Source of the DNA: DASUPK01 sp963774305
GTDB lineage: Bacteria > Actinomycetota > Thermoleophilia > Solirubrobacterales > 70-9
Direction: 5' to 3'
DNA length: 64,000 nt
Assembly (NCBI GenBank): GCA_963774305.1
Contig: CAVZEM010000008.1
Location: 62,001 to 126,000 of the forward strand
Positions 32,950 to 41,397 of this stretch are shown one piece after another; position 1 is the stretch's first letter, and each line of letters opens with the position of its first letter. Position numbers and translations under genes: made by a program. The notes beneath the pieces were generated by a model that did no database searches, was not told the origin of the DNA, and saw only the letters and a list, made by a program, of their open reading frames with translations.

Positions 32950-33752
32950 CGCTCCACCGTCACCCGCAGGAAGGTCGCCGGGATCGAGGTGGCGTCACCG
33001 TCGGTGTTCTGCTCGTTGAACAGCGTCTCCAGCTCAGCCTGCAGGTCAGCCTCGCGGCCGTCCCCGGCTGCCGCCTCGAACGCGTTCATGGTCGGCCCGT
33101 AGTAGTCCCTGAAGATCGCCACGAGCTCGGCGGGGGTGCCGTCGTAGTTGAAGGTGTAGGTGTCCCGCTCGCACGAGATCCTGTCCTCCGAGACGCCCGC
33201 CTCGGTGAACCGCTCGACCACGTTCTCCTCGACGCCCCAGGTCACCGGGCTCACGAATCCCTCCGGGGGCGGGGGAGAGTAGGAGGCACTGATCTTCAGG
33301 ATTTGCGCGACCAGCGTCGGGTCGTTAGGGATCCAGTTCCCCATCACGATGCGGCCGCCCGGCTTGGTGACCCGGACCATCTCCTTGGCGACGTCGAACG
33401 GCTTGGGGGCGAACATCGCGCCGAACATGCTGACGACGAGATCGAAGCTCTCATCGTCGAGGTCGCTCAACTGCGAGGCATCGCCCTCCTGGAAGCGAAT
33501 GTTGGTCAGGCCGAGCGCTTGCGCCCGGTCGTTGCCGGCCGCGACGAGGTTGCTGGAGATGTCGACGCCCAGCACGTCGGCCCCGCGCTGGGCCTCCGGG
33601 ATCGCGGTGGTTCCGTCCCCGCAGCCCAGGTCGAGCACCTGCATCCCCTCGGTGATTCCGAGCCCCTCGACGAGCGCCTCGCCGCTCTCTCGCATCGTCT
33701 CCGCGATGCGCGTGAAGTCGCCCTTCTCCCACAGTGCCTTGTTCGCATTCAT
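32946..33752 (-). CDS. Class I SAM-dependent methyltransferase (UbiE-like)
   Basis: The 268-residue protein has motif I MQVLDLGCGDGTTAIPEA, the acidic strand-2 end VLGVDISSNLVAAG, EGDASQLSDLDDESFDLVVSMFGAMFAP, and VTKPGGRIVMGNW. This is the layout of methyltransferase family 11 (ubiquinone/menaquinone and small-molecule types). The substrate is not evident. The C-terminal part (FNYDGTPAELVAIFRDYYGPT) resembles phosphatidylethanolamine- or sterol-type relatives, only loosely. Confidence 0.82.
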   Translation of the reverse strand: MNANKALWEKGDFTRIAETMRESGEALVEGLGITEGMQVLDLGCGDGTTAIPEAQRGADVLGVDISSNLVAAGNDRAQALGLTNIRFQEGDASQLSDLDDESFDLVVSMFGAMFAPKPFDVAKEMVRVTKPGGRIVMGNWIPNDPTLVAQILKISASYSPPPPEGFVSPVTWGVEENVVERFTEAGVSEDRISCERDTYTFNYDGTPAELVAIFRDYYGPTMNAFEAAAGDGREADLQAELETLFNEQNTDGDATSIPATFLRVTVER

Positions 33753-33829
33753 CGGTTCTCCGTCCTTGGATAGCTGGATGACGTTCGATTTCTATGGAGT
33801 GGCTACGGCGCTGAGCGTCAAGGAGTTTG

Positions 33830-34615
33830 CTATTTCGCGGCCGGGTGCGGCTTCCCCTCGGCGACCTGGAAGAGCCTCGGGTCGTTCGAGCAGATCCCGT
33901 CCACGCCCATGGCGAGCAACTCCCGCATGCGGCCGGCATCATCGACGGTCCACGCCATCAGCTCCAGGCCGAGATCGTGGGCGACATCGACGGCCTTCGG
34001 CGTGATGATCGGGTGGTAGACCCAGACGGCGTTCACCTGAAGCTCAGGCGCCTGCTTGGCCAGGATGCTCGGATAGCGGCGGCGAAGGGCGGATAGCCCC
34101 GCCCGGAGCGCCGGCTTAGCCCAGCCGTACTGCGTCCAGTCGCGCTTCGTCTTGGGATACGTCCAGCCGAGGCGCAGGTCCGGCTCCAGCTGGCGCAGCT
34201 TGCGCAGGCTGTCGATCTCCTGGGTGGAGACCATTGCGCGCTCGAGCAGGCCCCGGCCCTCCAACGCGCCCACGAGCTCCGCCTCGCTCCCTGCCAGCTT
34301 CAGGTCGCAGTCGATCTCCACCTGGTCGAGCGGAGGCTCCAGGAACAGGTCGAGGGCCTCGGTCAGGTCCATCGGACGCCGCCGCAGGGCGTCGTCGAAG
34401 TCGTGGGCGACGATCAGCCGGCCCTCCTGCTCACGGAGGACGTCGAGCTCGATCATGTCGACACCCTGCTCGACCGCGGCGTCGAAGCTCTCGGGGGTGT
34501 TGCCCGTGATGATCGCGTCGGCGCCCTTGTGGCCGATCCGGCGGTACGCCGGGGTTTGCTCGGCAGGGGCCTTCTCGGCCGGCTTCTCCTGTTCCTCCTT
34601 GGGCTTGGCCGCCAT
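33830..34615 (-). CDS. Glycerophosphodiester phosphodiesterase family protein
   Basis: The 261-residue product starts MAAKPKEEQEKPAEKAPAEQ, a charged leader, then shows the GDPD motif RIGHKGADAIITGNTPESFDAAVEQGVDMIELDVLRE with HD-type residues, followed by LIVAHDFDD. It ends with ELMAWTVDDAGRMRELLAMGVDGICSNDP. In usual GDPD the motif is HRG; here it is HKG. It should hydrolyse glycerophosphodiesters to glycerol-3-phosphate. No signal peptide is seen, so it is cytoplasmic. Confidence 0.85.
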   Translation of the reverse strand: MAAKPKEEQEKPAEKAPAEQTPAYRRIGHKGADAIITGNTPESFDAAVEQGVDMIELDVLREQEGRLIVAHDFDDALRRRPMDLTEALDLFLEPPLDQVEIDCDLKLAGSEAELVGALEGRGLLERAMVSTQEIDSLRKLRQLEPDLRLGWTYPKTKRDWTQYGWAKPALRAGLSALRRRYPSILAKQAPELQVNAVWVYHPIITPKAVDVAHDLGLELMAWTVDDAGRMRELLAMGVDGICSNDPRLFQVAEGKPHPAAK

Positions 34616-34660
34616 GGCGGCGCACACTAGGGGTTCGTGCGACTGATTGACTCTGACTCG

Positions 34661-35053
34661 ATGGCTCGCCCGTTCCTTCTCATCCTGGCCTGCGCGGCGC
34701 TCATCGCAGGCTGCGGCGGGAGCGGAGGCGGCGATCAGCAGAGCGCGCGGGACGTGGCGCGGGCATATGTCGAGGCCCGGAACCAGGGCGACGCCGGGAA
34801 GATCTGCGAGCTCTACAGCGCCCAGCTGATCAGCTCCCTGAAGACCACGAACTGCGTCGCGTTCGTCCAGGAGCAGACGTCCGGCACCGCCACGGACCTG
34901 ACGCTCGTGCGCGTCTCGGAGAGCGGCGACCATGCCACGGCGACGATCCAGGCCCGCCTGGGCGGCGGCATCGCGAACGCGATCGCGCCGATCGAGCTGA
35001 AGCTCACCCGCGAGGGCGGCGAGTGGAAGGTCTCGGGGCTGGGCGGTGAGTAA
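34661..35053 (+). CDS. Small secreted lipoprotein of unknown function
   Basis: The N-terminus MARPFLLILACAALIAGCGGSGG is a clear lipoprotein signal (lipobox LIAGC). The mature ~110 residues (ARAYVEARNQGDAGKICELY, ... HATATIQARLGG, EGGEWKVSGLGG) resemble the cone-shaped NTF2-like/DUF4878 domain of secreted actinobacterial lipoproteins. A GTG at 34637 is an alternative start; the ATG gives the better signal peptide. Confidence 0.75.
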   Translation: MARPFLLILACAALIAGCGGSGGGDQQSARDVARAYVEARNQGDAGKICELYSAQLISSLKTTNCVAFVQEQTSGTATDLTLVRVSESGDHATATIQARLGGGIANAIAPIELKLTREGGEWKVSGLGGE

Positions 35054-35056
35054 GGT

Positions 35057-35149
35057 CGGCTTCGCCATCAGACCGCGGCTGTAGCGGCCGCCCGTCAGAA
35101 GTCGGGGCGGCTTCGCCGCCCCTCCGAAGTACGCGGCCTGACAGCCGCT
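35057..35149 (-). repeat. Dispersed 3'-end repeat, copy B
   Basis: On the minus strand it begins TAGCGGCTGTCAGGCCGC directly after a duplicated end of prs and runs to GGTCTGATGGCGAAGCCGAC. Its middle has diverged into GGGGCGGCGAAGCCGCCCC. This places the repeat where it would have followed prs before the 510-bp insertion. Confidence 0.8.
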
Positions 35150-35164
35150 AGAAGAGCTGGTTCT
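35147..35164. repeat. Left 18-bp direct repeat (ghost prs 3' end)
   Basis: GCTAGAAGAGCTGGTTCT is identical to 35657-35674, which encodes the last residues of Prs (NQLF and stop, minus strand). The copies are 510 bp apart. They look like attachment-site duplicates flanking an inserted segment. Confidence 0.75.
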
Positions 35165-35656
35165 TTGACGGCCGTGACGACGGGTTACGCCGCGTAGCGC
35201 CTTTGTACGTGAGAGCAGGGAGAACGTCCCGCCGGGGGGAGGCTTTGTGACGGCTCGTATCGCCCCGTTGTAAGGCGTTCGTGACCATTCCGTGCAGACG
35301 CGCTACCCGGCCTGAGAATCGGCCTGAGAGCCCCGGTGAGAGGGTCTCGCTACTCGCAAAATCATCGAAAATCGGTAACGATTCGGACGCGAGGGCCCCT
35401 CATCCGGGGAGGGACCCTCGCTATATGAAGATCGGACCTACGGCGCCGCGGCTTGAATAGGGTGCCGTTTTTGCGAGCCGCGCTACCCGGCGGCTGAGGT
35501 TCTCGGCGGGTCAGAAAACGGCGAGAGGCAGACACGCCACGGACGGTGATAGACCTTTCTCGCCCCCTGGGGCCGCCGCGAAGGGTCTCGCTGGCAAGGC
35601 GCTCGTAACCGTTTCGTGCCCACCAGGGGCGCAAACCGCATTGGAATGCGGGTAAG
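35165..35656. mobile_element. Gene-poor segment between prs direct repeats, possible decayed integrated element
   Basis: About 490 bp without a convincing gene. It holds diverged internal repeats: AAGGCGTTCGTGACC... near 35271 and AAGGCGCTCGTAACC... near 35596, each followed by a CGTGC; CGCGCTACCCGGC occurs near 35299 and 35480 (within GACGCGCTACCCGG/CCGCGCTACCCGG); AGGGTCTCGCT occurs at two places. There is also a hairpin at 35389-35421. Base composition is somewhat lower in GC than the surroundings. The only open frame (35362-35634, minus) is Arg-rich and shows no family. Non-coding RNA is an alternative. Confidence 0.45.
35636..35651 (-). terminator. Probable prs terminator
   Basis: A 7-bp stem CCGCATT/AATGCGG with a 2-base centre lies 7 bp after the prs stop and is followed by TTTGCG in the direction of transcription. 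It lies inside the inserted segment, so the element may supply its host gene's terminator. Confidence 0.45.
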
Positions 35657-35674
35657 GCTAGAAGAGCTGGTTCT
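35657..35674. repeat. Right 18-bp direct repeat (functional prs 3' end)
   Basis: This copy overlaps the last codons and stop of prs. It is identical to 35147-35164 and marks the other border of the inserted segment. Confidence 0.75.
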
Positions 35675-36686
35675 CGCCCGCGAAGATCTCGGAGACCGAG
35701 TCGTCGGTGAAGATCCGGCGTATCGAGTCGGCGAGCGTCTGGGCCGCTGAGATCACGGTGATGTTGTCCGGGGCCCCGGGACGCTGCGGCAGCGTGTCCG
35801 TGACCACGATCCGCTCGATGCCCGAGTTCTCCCGGCCGAGGCGCTCATAGGCCGGGCCCGAGAACACTCCGTGGGTCGCCACGGCAAGCACGCGCTTGGC
35901 GCCCTCGTCGAGCACGGTCTGGGCGGCGGCGGTGAGGGTGCCGGCGGTGTCGATCATGTCGTCGACGAGCACGGCGGTCTTGTCCTTCACCTCTCCGACG
36001 ACGTAGCCGATCTCGGCGACCTGCTGAGCGGGGCGCTCCTTTTCCATGACAGCCCAGTGGCTGCCGACCTTGCGGGCGAAGTTGCGGGCCGTCTTCACGC
36101 GGCCGGCGTCCGGCGAGACGATCACCAGTTCCTCATCGAAGCCCATGTCGGAGACGTACTGGGCGAGCATCGGCATCGCCGTCATGTGATCCAGCGGGAC
36201 ATGGAAGAAGCCCTGGACCTGGCCGGCATGGAGGTCCATGGTGAGGACGCGGTCGACGCCGACGCCCTCGAGGCACTTGGCGACGATTCGCGCCGAGATC
36301 GGCTCGCGGGGCGCGGACTTCTTGTCCTGGCGGGCGTAGCCGTACCAGGGCATCACCGCGATGATCCGGTGGGCGGAGGCGCCCTGGGCGGCGTCGATCA
36401 TCGCGAGCAGCTCCATGAGCGCGTCGTTCGGGGTCATCCCCTCGATCTCGTTGGCCGCGGTCGACTGGACGATGAAGACGTCGGCGCCGCGGATTGACTC
36501 CTCGTAGCGGCAGTAGACCTCTCCGTTGGAGAAGGTCTTCAGGGTGACGTCGCCGAGGTCGACGGCGAGGTGCCGTGCGATGTTGGAGGCGAGCTCTCCG
36601 GAGGCGCGGCCACCGAAGACCATCAGGCGCTTGCGGTAGTCCTGAACGATCTCCGACATCGGGTGAGGCTGCTCGACCGTGCTCAC
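35658..36686 (-). CDS. prs: Ribose-phosphate pyrophosphokinase
   Basis: The 342-residue protein carries the class I Prs motifs: RLMVFGGRASGELASNIARHL, FSNGEVYCRYEESIRGADVFIVQS, the DLHAGQVQGFFHVPLDH region, and the PRPP site AVLVDDMIDTAGTLTAAA. It makes PRPP from ribose-5-phosphate and ATP for nucleotide, His and Trp synthesis. The GTG start at 36686 overlaps the glmU stop (GTGA). The final codons have been duplicated 510 bp downstream. Confidence 0.95.
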   Translation of the reverse strand: MSTVEQPHPMSEIVQDYRKRLMVFGGRASGELASNIARHLAVDLGDVTLKTFSNGEVYCRYEESIRGADVFIVQSTAANEIEGMTPNDALMELLAMIDAAQGASAHRIIAVMPWYGYARQDKKSAPREPISARIVAKCLEGVGVDRVLTMDLHAGQVQGFFHVPLDHMTAMPMLAQYVSDMGFDEELVIVSPDAGRVKTARNFARKVGSHWAVMEKERPAQQVAEIGYVVGEVKDKTAVLVDDMIDTAGTLTAAAQTVLDEGAKRVLAVATHGVFSGPAYERLGRENSGIERIVVTDTLPQRPGAPDNITVISAAQTLADSIRRIFTDDSVSEIFAGENQLF

Positions 36687-38083
36687 GAGTCTTCTCCCTC
36701 GCTCGATTCCTTGTCCTTCTTCGCCGCGTAGCCCTCGACGTTCTTCTGCTCTGGCCTCGAGATTCCCAACGCTCCGGGAGGAATGTCGTCGGTGACCACC
36801 GACCCGGCCCCAGTGTATGCGTCGTCGCCGACTTCTACGGGAGCGACGAAGGTCGTGTCAACCCCGGTGTGAACGTTCTTCCCGATCTTGGTGCGATTTT
36901 TGTTGCGCCCGTCGTAGTTTGCGGTGACGGTGGTGGCCCCGAGGTTGGTTCCCTCCCCCACCTCGGCGTCGCCGATGTAGGAGAGGTGGGGCACCTTCGC
37001 GCCGGGCCCGATCTCGGAGTTCTTGATCTCGACGAAGGTGCCGGCCTTGGCGCCGTCGCCGATGTGGGCGTCCGGGCGCAGGTAGGTGAACGGGCCCACC
37101 CTGGCCTCGTCGCCCACCTGGCACCCGGTCAGGTACGAGTGGATGACCGTGGCCCGCTCCCCGACGCGGGAGTCGATCAGCGTCGCCATCGGGCCGACGG
37201 TGCTGCCGGACGCGATGGCTGTGCTGCCGCGCAGCGTGGTCCCGGGAAGAATCGTCGTGTCCGGCTCGATCCGGACGTCGGCGTCGATCCAGGTCGCGCC
37301 CGGATCCTCGATCGTCACACCGGCCCGCATGTGCGCCAGGTTGATCCGGCGGCGTGCCTCGGCTGTGACCCGGGCGAGATCAGCGCGGTCGTTGACCCCC
37401 AGGTTGACCGCCGGGTCTCCGACCAGATGGGCGATCACTCTGCCGCCCGCCTCGCGGATCAGGGGCAGGACGTCAGGGAGGTAGTACTCGCCCTGGGCGT
37501 TGTCGTTGGTCAGGCCGTCGAGGGCGTCGGCGAGGGCCTTCCCTGAGAAGGCGTACGTCCCGGCGTTGACCTCCCGGACCCCGAGCTCCTCCGGAGAGGC
37601 ATCGCCGGGCTTCTTCGTCTCGACGATCTTCTGGACGTCGCCGTCCACTGCGCGGATCACGCGGCCGAAGGTGCCCGGATCGTCGAGCTCGGTGGTCATC
37701 ATCGTCGCGGCCGCACCGGCCTCGGCGTGGGCGCCGAGCAGACCGCCGATCTCCTCGGCACTGAGCAGTGGGGTGTCGCCGGAGAGGACGAGGACCGTGT
37801 CCGAATCGCGAACGACGTCGAGGGCCGCGCGGAGGGCCCCGCCGGTGCCGTCGGCCACGGGCTGCACGATCGTCTCGGTGCCCTCGGGCAGTACCGAGGA
37901 GAGATCGTGATCGGGCGAGATGATCACGGATACCCGGCCCGCGCCCGCCTCACGGGCGGCCAGGATCGGCCAGGCGATCATCGGTCGCCCGCAGACCTCG
38001 TGCAGGACCTTGGGCACGGCCGAGCGCATCCGGGTGCCCTGCCCAGCGGCCATGATCAGGGCCGTGGTGGCCGGGAGATTCAC
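36683..38083 (-). CDS. glmU: Bifunctional GlmU (GlcNAc-1-P uridyltransferase / GlcN-1-P acetyltransferase)
   Basis: The N-terminal half is a nucleotidyltransferase (ALIMAAGQGTRMRSAVPKVLHEVCGRPMI). The C-terminal half is a left-handed beta-helix of hexapeptide repeats (GATWIDADVRIEPDTTILPGT ... GAKVPHLSYIGDAEVGEGTN ... NVHTGVDTTFVAPVEVGDDA). It makes UDP-GlcNAc for the wall. The GTG start at 38083 gives 466 residues; the longer reading adds an unrelated leader. A Ser/Glu/Lys-rich tail closes the protein. Order glmU, prs is the standard actinobacterial one. Confidence 0.95.
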   Translation of the reverse strand: MNLPATTALIMAAGQGTRMRSAVPKVLHEVCGRPMIAWPILAAREAGAGRVSVIISPDHDLSSVLPEGTETIVQPVADGTGGALRAALDVVRDSDTVLVLSGDTPLLSAEEIGGLLGAHAEAGAAATMMTTELDDPGTFGRVIRAVDGDVQKIVETKKPGDASPEELGVREVNAGTYAFSGKALADALDGLTNDNAQGEYYLPDVLPLIREAGGRVIAHLVGDPAVNLGVNDRADLARVTAEARRRINLAHMRAGVTIEDPGATWIDADVRIEPDTTILPGTTLRGSTAIASGSTVGPMATLIDSRVGERATVIHSYLTGCQVGDEARVGPFTYLRPDAHIGDGAKAGTFVEIKNSEIGPGAKVPHLSYIGDAEVGEGTNLGATTVTANYDGRNKNRTKIGKNVHTGVDTTFVAPVEVGDDAYTGAGSVVTDDIPPGALGISRPEQKNVEGYAAKKDKESSEGEDS

Positions 38084-38176
38084 AACGGGATCGTAAGGCC
38101 ACCGGCTCCCCGCACGGTCCGCGGCGACCTGCGTGAGAAGCGCCAACCGGACGGCTATCTGCGGCTGCCGACGCAA

Positions 38177-38202
38177 ACGGGGCCCTCCAAGGAGGGCCCC
38201 GT
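38177..38202 (-). terminator. Strong hairpin terminator
   Basis: Perfect 12-bp arms ACGGGGCCCTCC/GGAGGGCCCCGT enclose AA. It lies 36 bp after the stop of the secreted protein at 38238 and is followed on the minus strand by TTTG. It separates that gene from glmU. Confidence 0.75.
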
Positions 38203-38237
38203 CAGGTCACTGGTCTTGTGCGACCCGTTGCCTCGGG

Positions 38238-38696
38238 CTACGCCGGGCAGATGGCATAGATCGAGAACAGCCCCTGGGCCTGGAAATTGTTGGCCCCGTT
38301 GACACGGGTCACCCGGACCGTCGCTCCGCCCAAATAGCGGATGGAGGCCATACCGCTGATGTCCTGGAGCGGATGCAGCGGAGTCGCACCGACCGAGCAG
38401 GTGTCCACGCTGCGCGGGAAGGTCACATCGCAGAACGCGGTCGGCCCCGGGGAGGTCCCGACCTGGGCGGCGGTGATCCCGCCGGTCTGCTTCGAGATGG
38501 TGCAGGTATCGCCTGCGTTGACGGTCGCCCCCATCACCCGGGAACTGAGCTGCGCTCCGGCGATGTTCTTGACCTGCTTCTTCTCCTTCTTGGTCAAAGC
38601 GGTGGCGGCGATACCCGTGCCGACCATCGCCATGACCAATGCCAGGACGGCGACGATCATGCTCGCAGACGGCCGCCGCACGCTTAGCTTGCGCAT
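38238..38696 (-). CDS. Secreted or membrane-anchored protein of unknown function
   Basis: The 152-residue product starts with a signal/anchor (RPSASMIVAVLALVMAMVGTGIAATAL) and then TKKEKKQVKNIAGAQLSS. This N-terminal style is common in secreted proteins of Thermoleophilia. Four cysteines (DTCTIS, AFCDVT, DTCSVG, AICPA) could form two disulfides. I see no enzyme motif. It is a single gene with its own terminator. Confidence 0.65.
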   Translation of the reverse strand: MRKLSVRRPSASMIVAVLALVMAMVGTGIAATALTKKEKKQVKNIAGAQLSSRVMGATVNAGDTCTISKQTGGITAAQVGTSPGPTAFCDVTFPRSVDTCSVGATPLHPLQDISGMASIRYLGGATVRVTRVNGANNFQAQGLFSIYAICPA

Positions 38697-38777
38697 AGGA
38701 ACTCCCCAATCGCTGGTAGTTGAGCCGAGATTGGTCCACCCTAGCCCGCATTGGGGGCCCGAGCAAGGAGCCGCGGG

Positions 38778-39428
38778 TCAGGTCTGTGAGGCCGCGGCCT
38801 CCCGCGCTTCGAAGGCTGCGGTGACCAAGTCCACAATCGGCTGCGGGGCCTTCTCCGGGGAACCGGCGTCGTGCGGCGGCTGCGGGTCGTACTCGATGCC
38901 GAGCTGCACGGCCTGGGCCACCTCCGGCCCGTTGATCTTCGTGACCAGCTCGAGCGCCATGTCGATTCCCGAGGAGACCCCGGCGGCGGTGATGATCTTG
39001 CCGTGCTCGACGATGCGCTCGGGGACGGGCTTCGCCCCGAGATCGGCGAGCACGTCGCGGGCCAGCCAGTGAGTCGTCGCGGGGGCGCCGTCGAGGAGAC
39101 CCGCGGCGGCGAGCAGCAGCGAGCCGGTGCAGACCGAGGTGGTCCAGGTGCTGGTCTCGTGCACGCCGCGGATCCACTCGTGCAGCGGCTCGTACTCGAG
39201 CAGCATCCGGTTGCCGAAACCGCCGGGGACCACGACGATGTCGGGGCTCGGCACCTCCTCCAGAGAGGCATCGGCGACCAATGAGAGCGTGTCGGACTCG
39301 TTCCGAATCGGCCCCGGCTGCTCCGCGACGAAGATCGACTCGTTGCCCGGAACGGAGTTGAGGACGTCGTGTGGCCCGGTGATGTCGAGGGCTGTGAAGC
39401 GGTCGTAGAGCAGGTAGGCGACTTGCAT
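38778..39428 (-). CDS. DJ-1/PfpI family protein
   Basis: The 216-residue protein has the DJ-1/PfpI fold signatures: VAYLLYDRFTALDITGPHDVL, SPDIVVVPGGFGNR, and the nucleophile elbow TTSVCTGSLLLAAAGLLDG with Cys, then ATTHWLA. This subgroup includes isonitrile-hydratase-like enzymes and the sensor halves of GlxA regulators. GAGGAGA lies 5 bases before the ATG. It follows the disrupted GlxA-like gene by 11 bp. Confidence 0.85.
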   Translation of the reverse strand: MQVAYLLYDRFTALDITGPHDVLNSVPGNESIFVAEQPGPIRNESDTLSLVADASLEEVPSPDIVVVPGGFGNRMLLEYEPLHEWIRGVHETSTWTTSVCTGSLLLAAAGLLDGAPATTHWLARDVLADLGAKPVPERIVEHGKIITAAGVSSGIDMALELVTKINGPEVAQAVQLGIEYDPQPPHDAGSPEKAPQPIVDLVTAAFEAREAAASQT

Positions 39429-39439
39429 GGGATCTCCTC

Positions 39440-40442
39440 TCAGTGGGCTGGCGTGGGTGACTCGGAAATTCGCTGGAACCTGCCGCGGTACGCGGCCGGG
39501 GCGACGCCGACCCGGCGCGAGAATGCACGGCGCATCGTCTCCGGGGTGCCGAAGCCGCACCGGGCAGCGACGAGCTCGACCGGGTCTGCGCTCTCCTCGA
39601 GCAATTGCCGGGCCCGCTCCACGCGGAGCTCCTCGACGTACGCGGCCGGGGTCATGCCGGTCTCCCGCCGGAAAAAGCGAGCAAAGTTGCGCGGGCTCAT
39701 CGCGGCGCGCTCGGCAAGGGCCTCGACGCGGAGGTCGGCATCGAGGTTGTCGGCGATCCAGGACTGGAGTTCGCGCAGGGGCCGGCGCTCCGCGAGCTGC
39801 GCCGAGAGGTGGGTGCTGAACTGAGCCTGGCCGCCGGGGCGCTGGAGGAAGAGGACGAGCCAGCGGGCAATCTCCACGGCGGTCTCGCGACCGAGGTCCT
39901 CCTCCACCAGCGCGAGGGAAAGATCCATCCCTGAGGTGACGCCCGCGGAGGTCCAGACGTTCCCGTCCCGGACGAAGATCGGGTTGGGGTCGACCGTGAG
40001 CTCCGGGTGGCGCCGGGCGAGCTCGGCGGTCGACGACCAGTGCGTCGTGACGGTGCGGCCCTCGAGCAGGCCCGCCCGGGCAAGCAGGAACGCTCCCGAG
40101 CAGACGGAGGTGACGCGGCGCGAGCGCCGGGCGGCGCTGCGGATCCAACGGATCAACGCAGCGTCGTCCTCCGCCTTGGCGACCCCGAAACCGCCGGCGA
40201 CGATGAGGGTGTCGATCGGGCCGCGGCAGCGCGAGGTGGTGGTCTTGGGCACGAATCCCGTAGCCGCTCGATCGGGTCGTGATCGGCCCGGGGTTCTTGG
40301 CGACCACCTCCACCGTGTAGGCGCCGCCACCCGCCAGCGCGTCGGCGCCGGCGAACACCTCGGCCGGCCCGATCACGTCGAGCGGCTGCACCCCCGGGAA
40401 GGCGAGGATGACGATCCGGCGAGGAGTCTTGGCCGCGACCAC
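39440..40442 (-). pseudogene. GlxA-type AraC-family regulator with N-terminal DJ-1 domain, frame disrupted
   Basis: Read from a GTG at 40442, the N-terminus is PRRIVILAFPGVQPLDVIGPAEVFAGAD and continues to ITTRSSGYG. The remainder (FVPKTTTSRCRGPIDTLIVAGG, SVCSGAFLLARAGLLEG, THWSSTAELARR, and the AraC helix-turn-helix EALAERAAMSPRNFARFFRRETG ... VAARCGFGTPETMRRAFSRRVG) is in another frame. Removing one G from the GGG near 40255 joins the two into a normal protein of about 333 residues. If real, the regulator is broken; if an assembly error, it likely controls the adjacent DJ-1 gene. Confidence 0.8.
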
Positions 40443-40513
40443 GGGCGAATCATGGCCGTATCCGCGTCTGTCCGCAATGACCAATAGCGGACGATTTCTG
40501 CCACACGGTGAGG

Positions 40514-40584
40514 CTGGGGAGCCCGGAATCGAACCGGGATAGCGGCCACCAAAAGACCGAGTCTTGCCTTTAGACGACTCCCCA
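40514..40584 (-). tRNA. tRNA-Gln (anticodon UUG)
   Basis: A full cloverleaf can be read: acceptor TGGGGAG/CTCCCCA, D stem GTCT/AGAC, anticodon stem CGGTC/GGCCG with loop TTTTGGT (anticodon TTG), T arm CCCGG-TTCGATT-CCGGG, discriminator G. CCA is not encoded. Length is 71 nt. Confidence 0.95.
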
Positions 40585-40623
40585 GGGGAAGAAATCAGTG
40601 TATGCGCGGACTAAGCTCAAGAC

Positions 40624-40863
40624 GTGGAGCGCATCGCGTCAACTGATGAGCGACTCGAGCTTCTTGCCCAGAAGGTCGAAGCGGGCTTTGCGCGCATGGA
40701 TGCTGGATTTAAGCGCGTGGATGCCGGGTTCGAGCGCGTCGACCGCGACATCCGCGAGCTGCGGGGCAACATCTTCCGATTCGGCGGGGGCATCATTGTC
40801 GGCTTGGTCGGCGTCATCGTCACCCTCATCGGCGTGATCGGCGCTTTGATCGCCACGAACTGA
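40624..40863 (+). CDS. Small coiled-coil protein with C-terminal membrane helix
   Basis: The 79-residue product has three near-identical heptads (GFARMDA, GFKRVDA, GFERVDR) forming a short coiled coil, then one membrane helix (GGGIIVGLVGVIVTLIGVIGALIA). Such proteins probably oligomerise on the membrane. The function is unknown. The start is GTG at 40624 with weak upstream signals; it lies 40 bp upstream of the tRNA-Gln 5' end, in the opposite direction. Confidence 0.6.
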   Translation: MERIASTDERLELLAQKVEAGFARMDAGFKRVDAGFERVDRDIRELRGNIFRFGGGIIVGLVGVIVTLIGVIGALIATN

Positions 40864-40929
40864 GACCCGGTGATCCGGGAACGGGCTTGACGGCGAATCC
40901 GTAGAAACCGCCCCGACCCTGGAGGAGAG

Positions 40930-41397
40930 ATGGCAAAGGAGTACGTGTTCCTGGACGAGTGGGACGTCGACGCCCCACAGGAGGCGATCTTCAACGCGCT
41001 CGCCGACGCCCGCACCTACCCGGAGTGGTGGAAGCCGGTCTACATCGAGGTCGAGGGGGAGGAGCCGCCCGGCGAGGGCGTGACGACCCGGCAGCACTTC
41101 AAGGGCAAGCTGCCGTACACGCTGAAGACGACCTCGAAGATCGTGGTCTTCGATCCGCCGACCCACTTCCAGGTCGAGGTCGTCGGGGACCTCACGGGCA
41201 CCGGCAAGTGGACCCTGGCGCCGAACGGCGACGGCAGGATCCACGTCCGCTTCGACTGGATCGTGCACGCCGATCGCCCCTTCCTCCGCTACCTGACCCC
41301 GATCATGCGGCCGATATTCCGCTGGAACCACAACTGGTCGGCGGCCCGTGCCAAGGAGGGATTGGAGCCCTACGCGCAGCGACTGCCAGGCCGCTGA
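40930..41397 (+). CDS. SRPBCC-fold (polyketide cyclase/dehydrase-like) protein
   Basis: The 155-residue protein has the START/SRPBCC landmarks: EWDVDAPQEAIFNALADARTYPEWWKPVY, FKGKLPYTLKTTSKIVVFDPPTHFQVEVVGDLTGTGKWTL and IHVRFDWIVHADRPFL, ending in a helix (NWSAARAKEGLEPYAQRL). These proteins bind hydrophobic ligands in a deep cavity; the ligand is unknown. GGAGGAG precedes the ATG at good spacing. Repeat copy C begins within its last codons. Confidence 0.8.
   Translation: MAKEYVFLDEWDVDAPQEAIFNALADARTYPEWWKPVYIEVEGEEPPGEGVTTRQHFKGKLPYTLKTTSKIVVFDPPTHFQVEVVGDLTGTGKWTLAPNGDGRIHVRFDWIVHADRPFLRYLTPIMRPIFRWNHNWSAARAKEGLEPYAQRLPGR

Noticed and set aside
35362..35634. 90-residue open frame inside the prs insertion
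   Set aside because: Arg/Pro-rich composition typical of shadow frames, no ribosome site, no recognisable family; kept only as part of the segment description.
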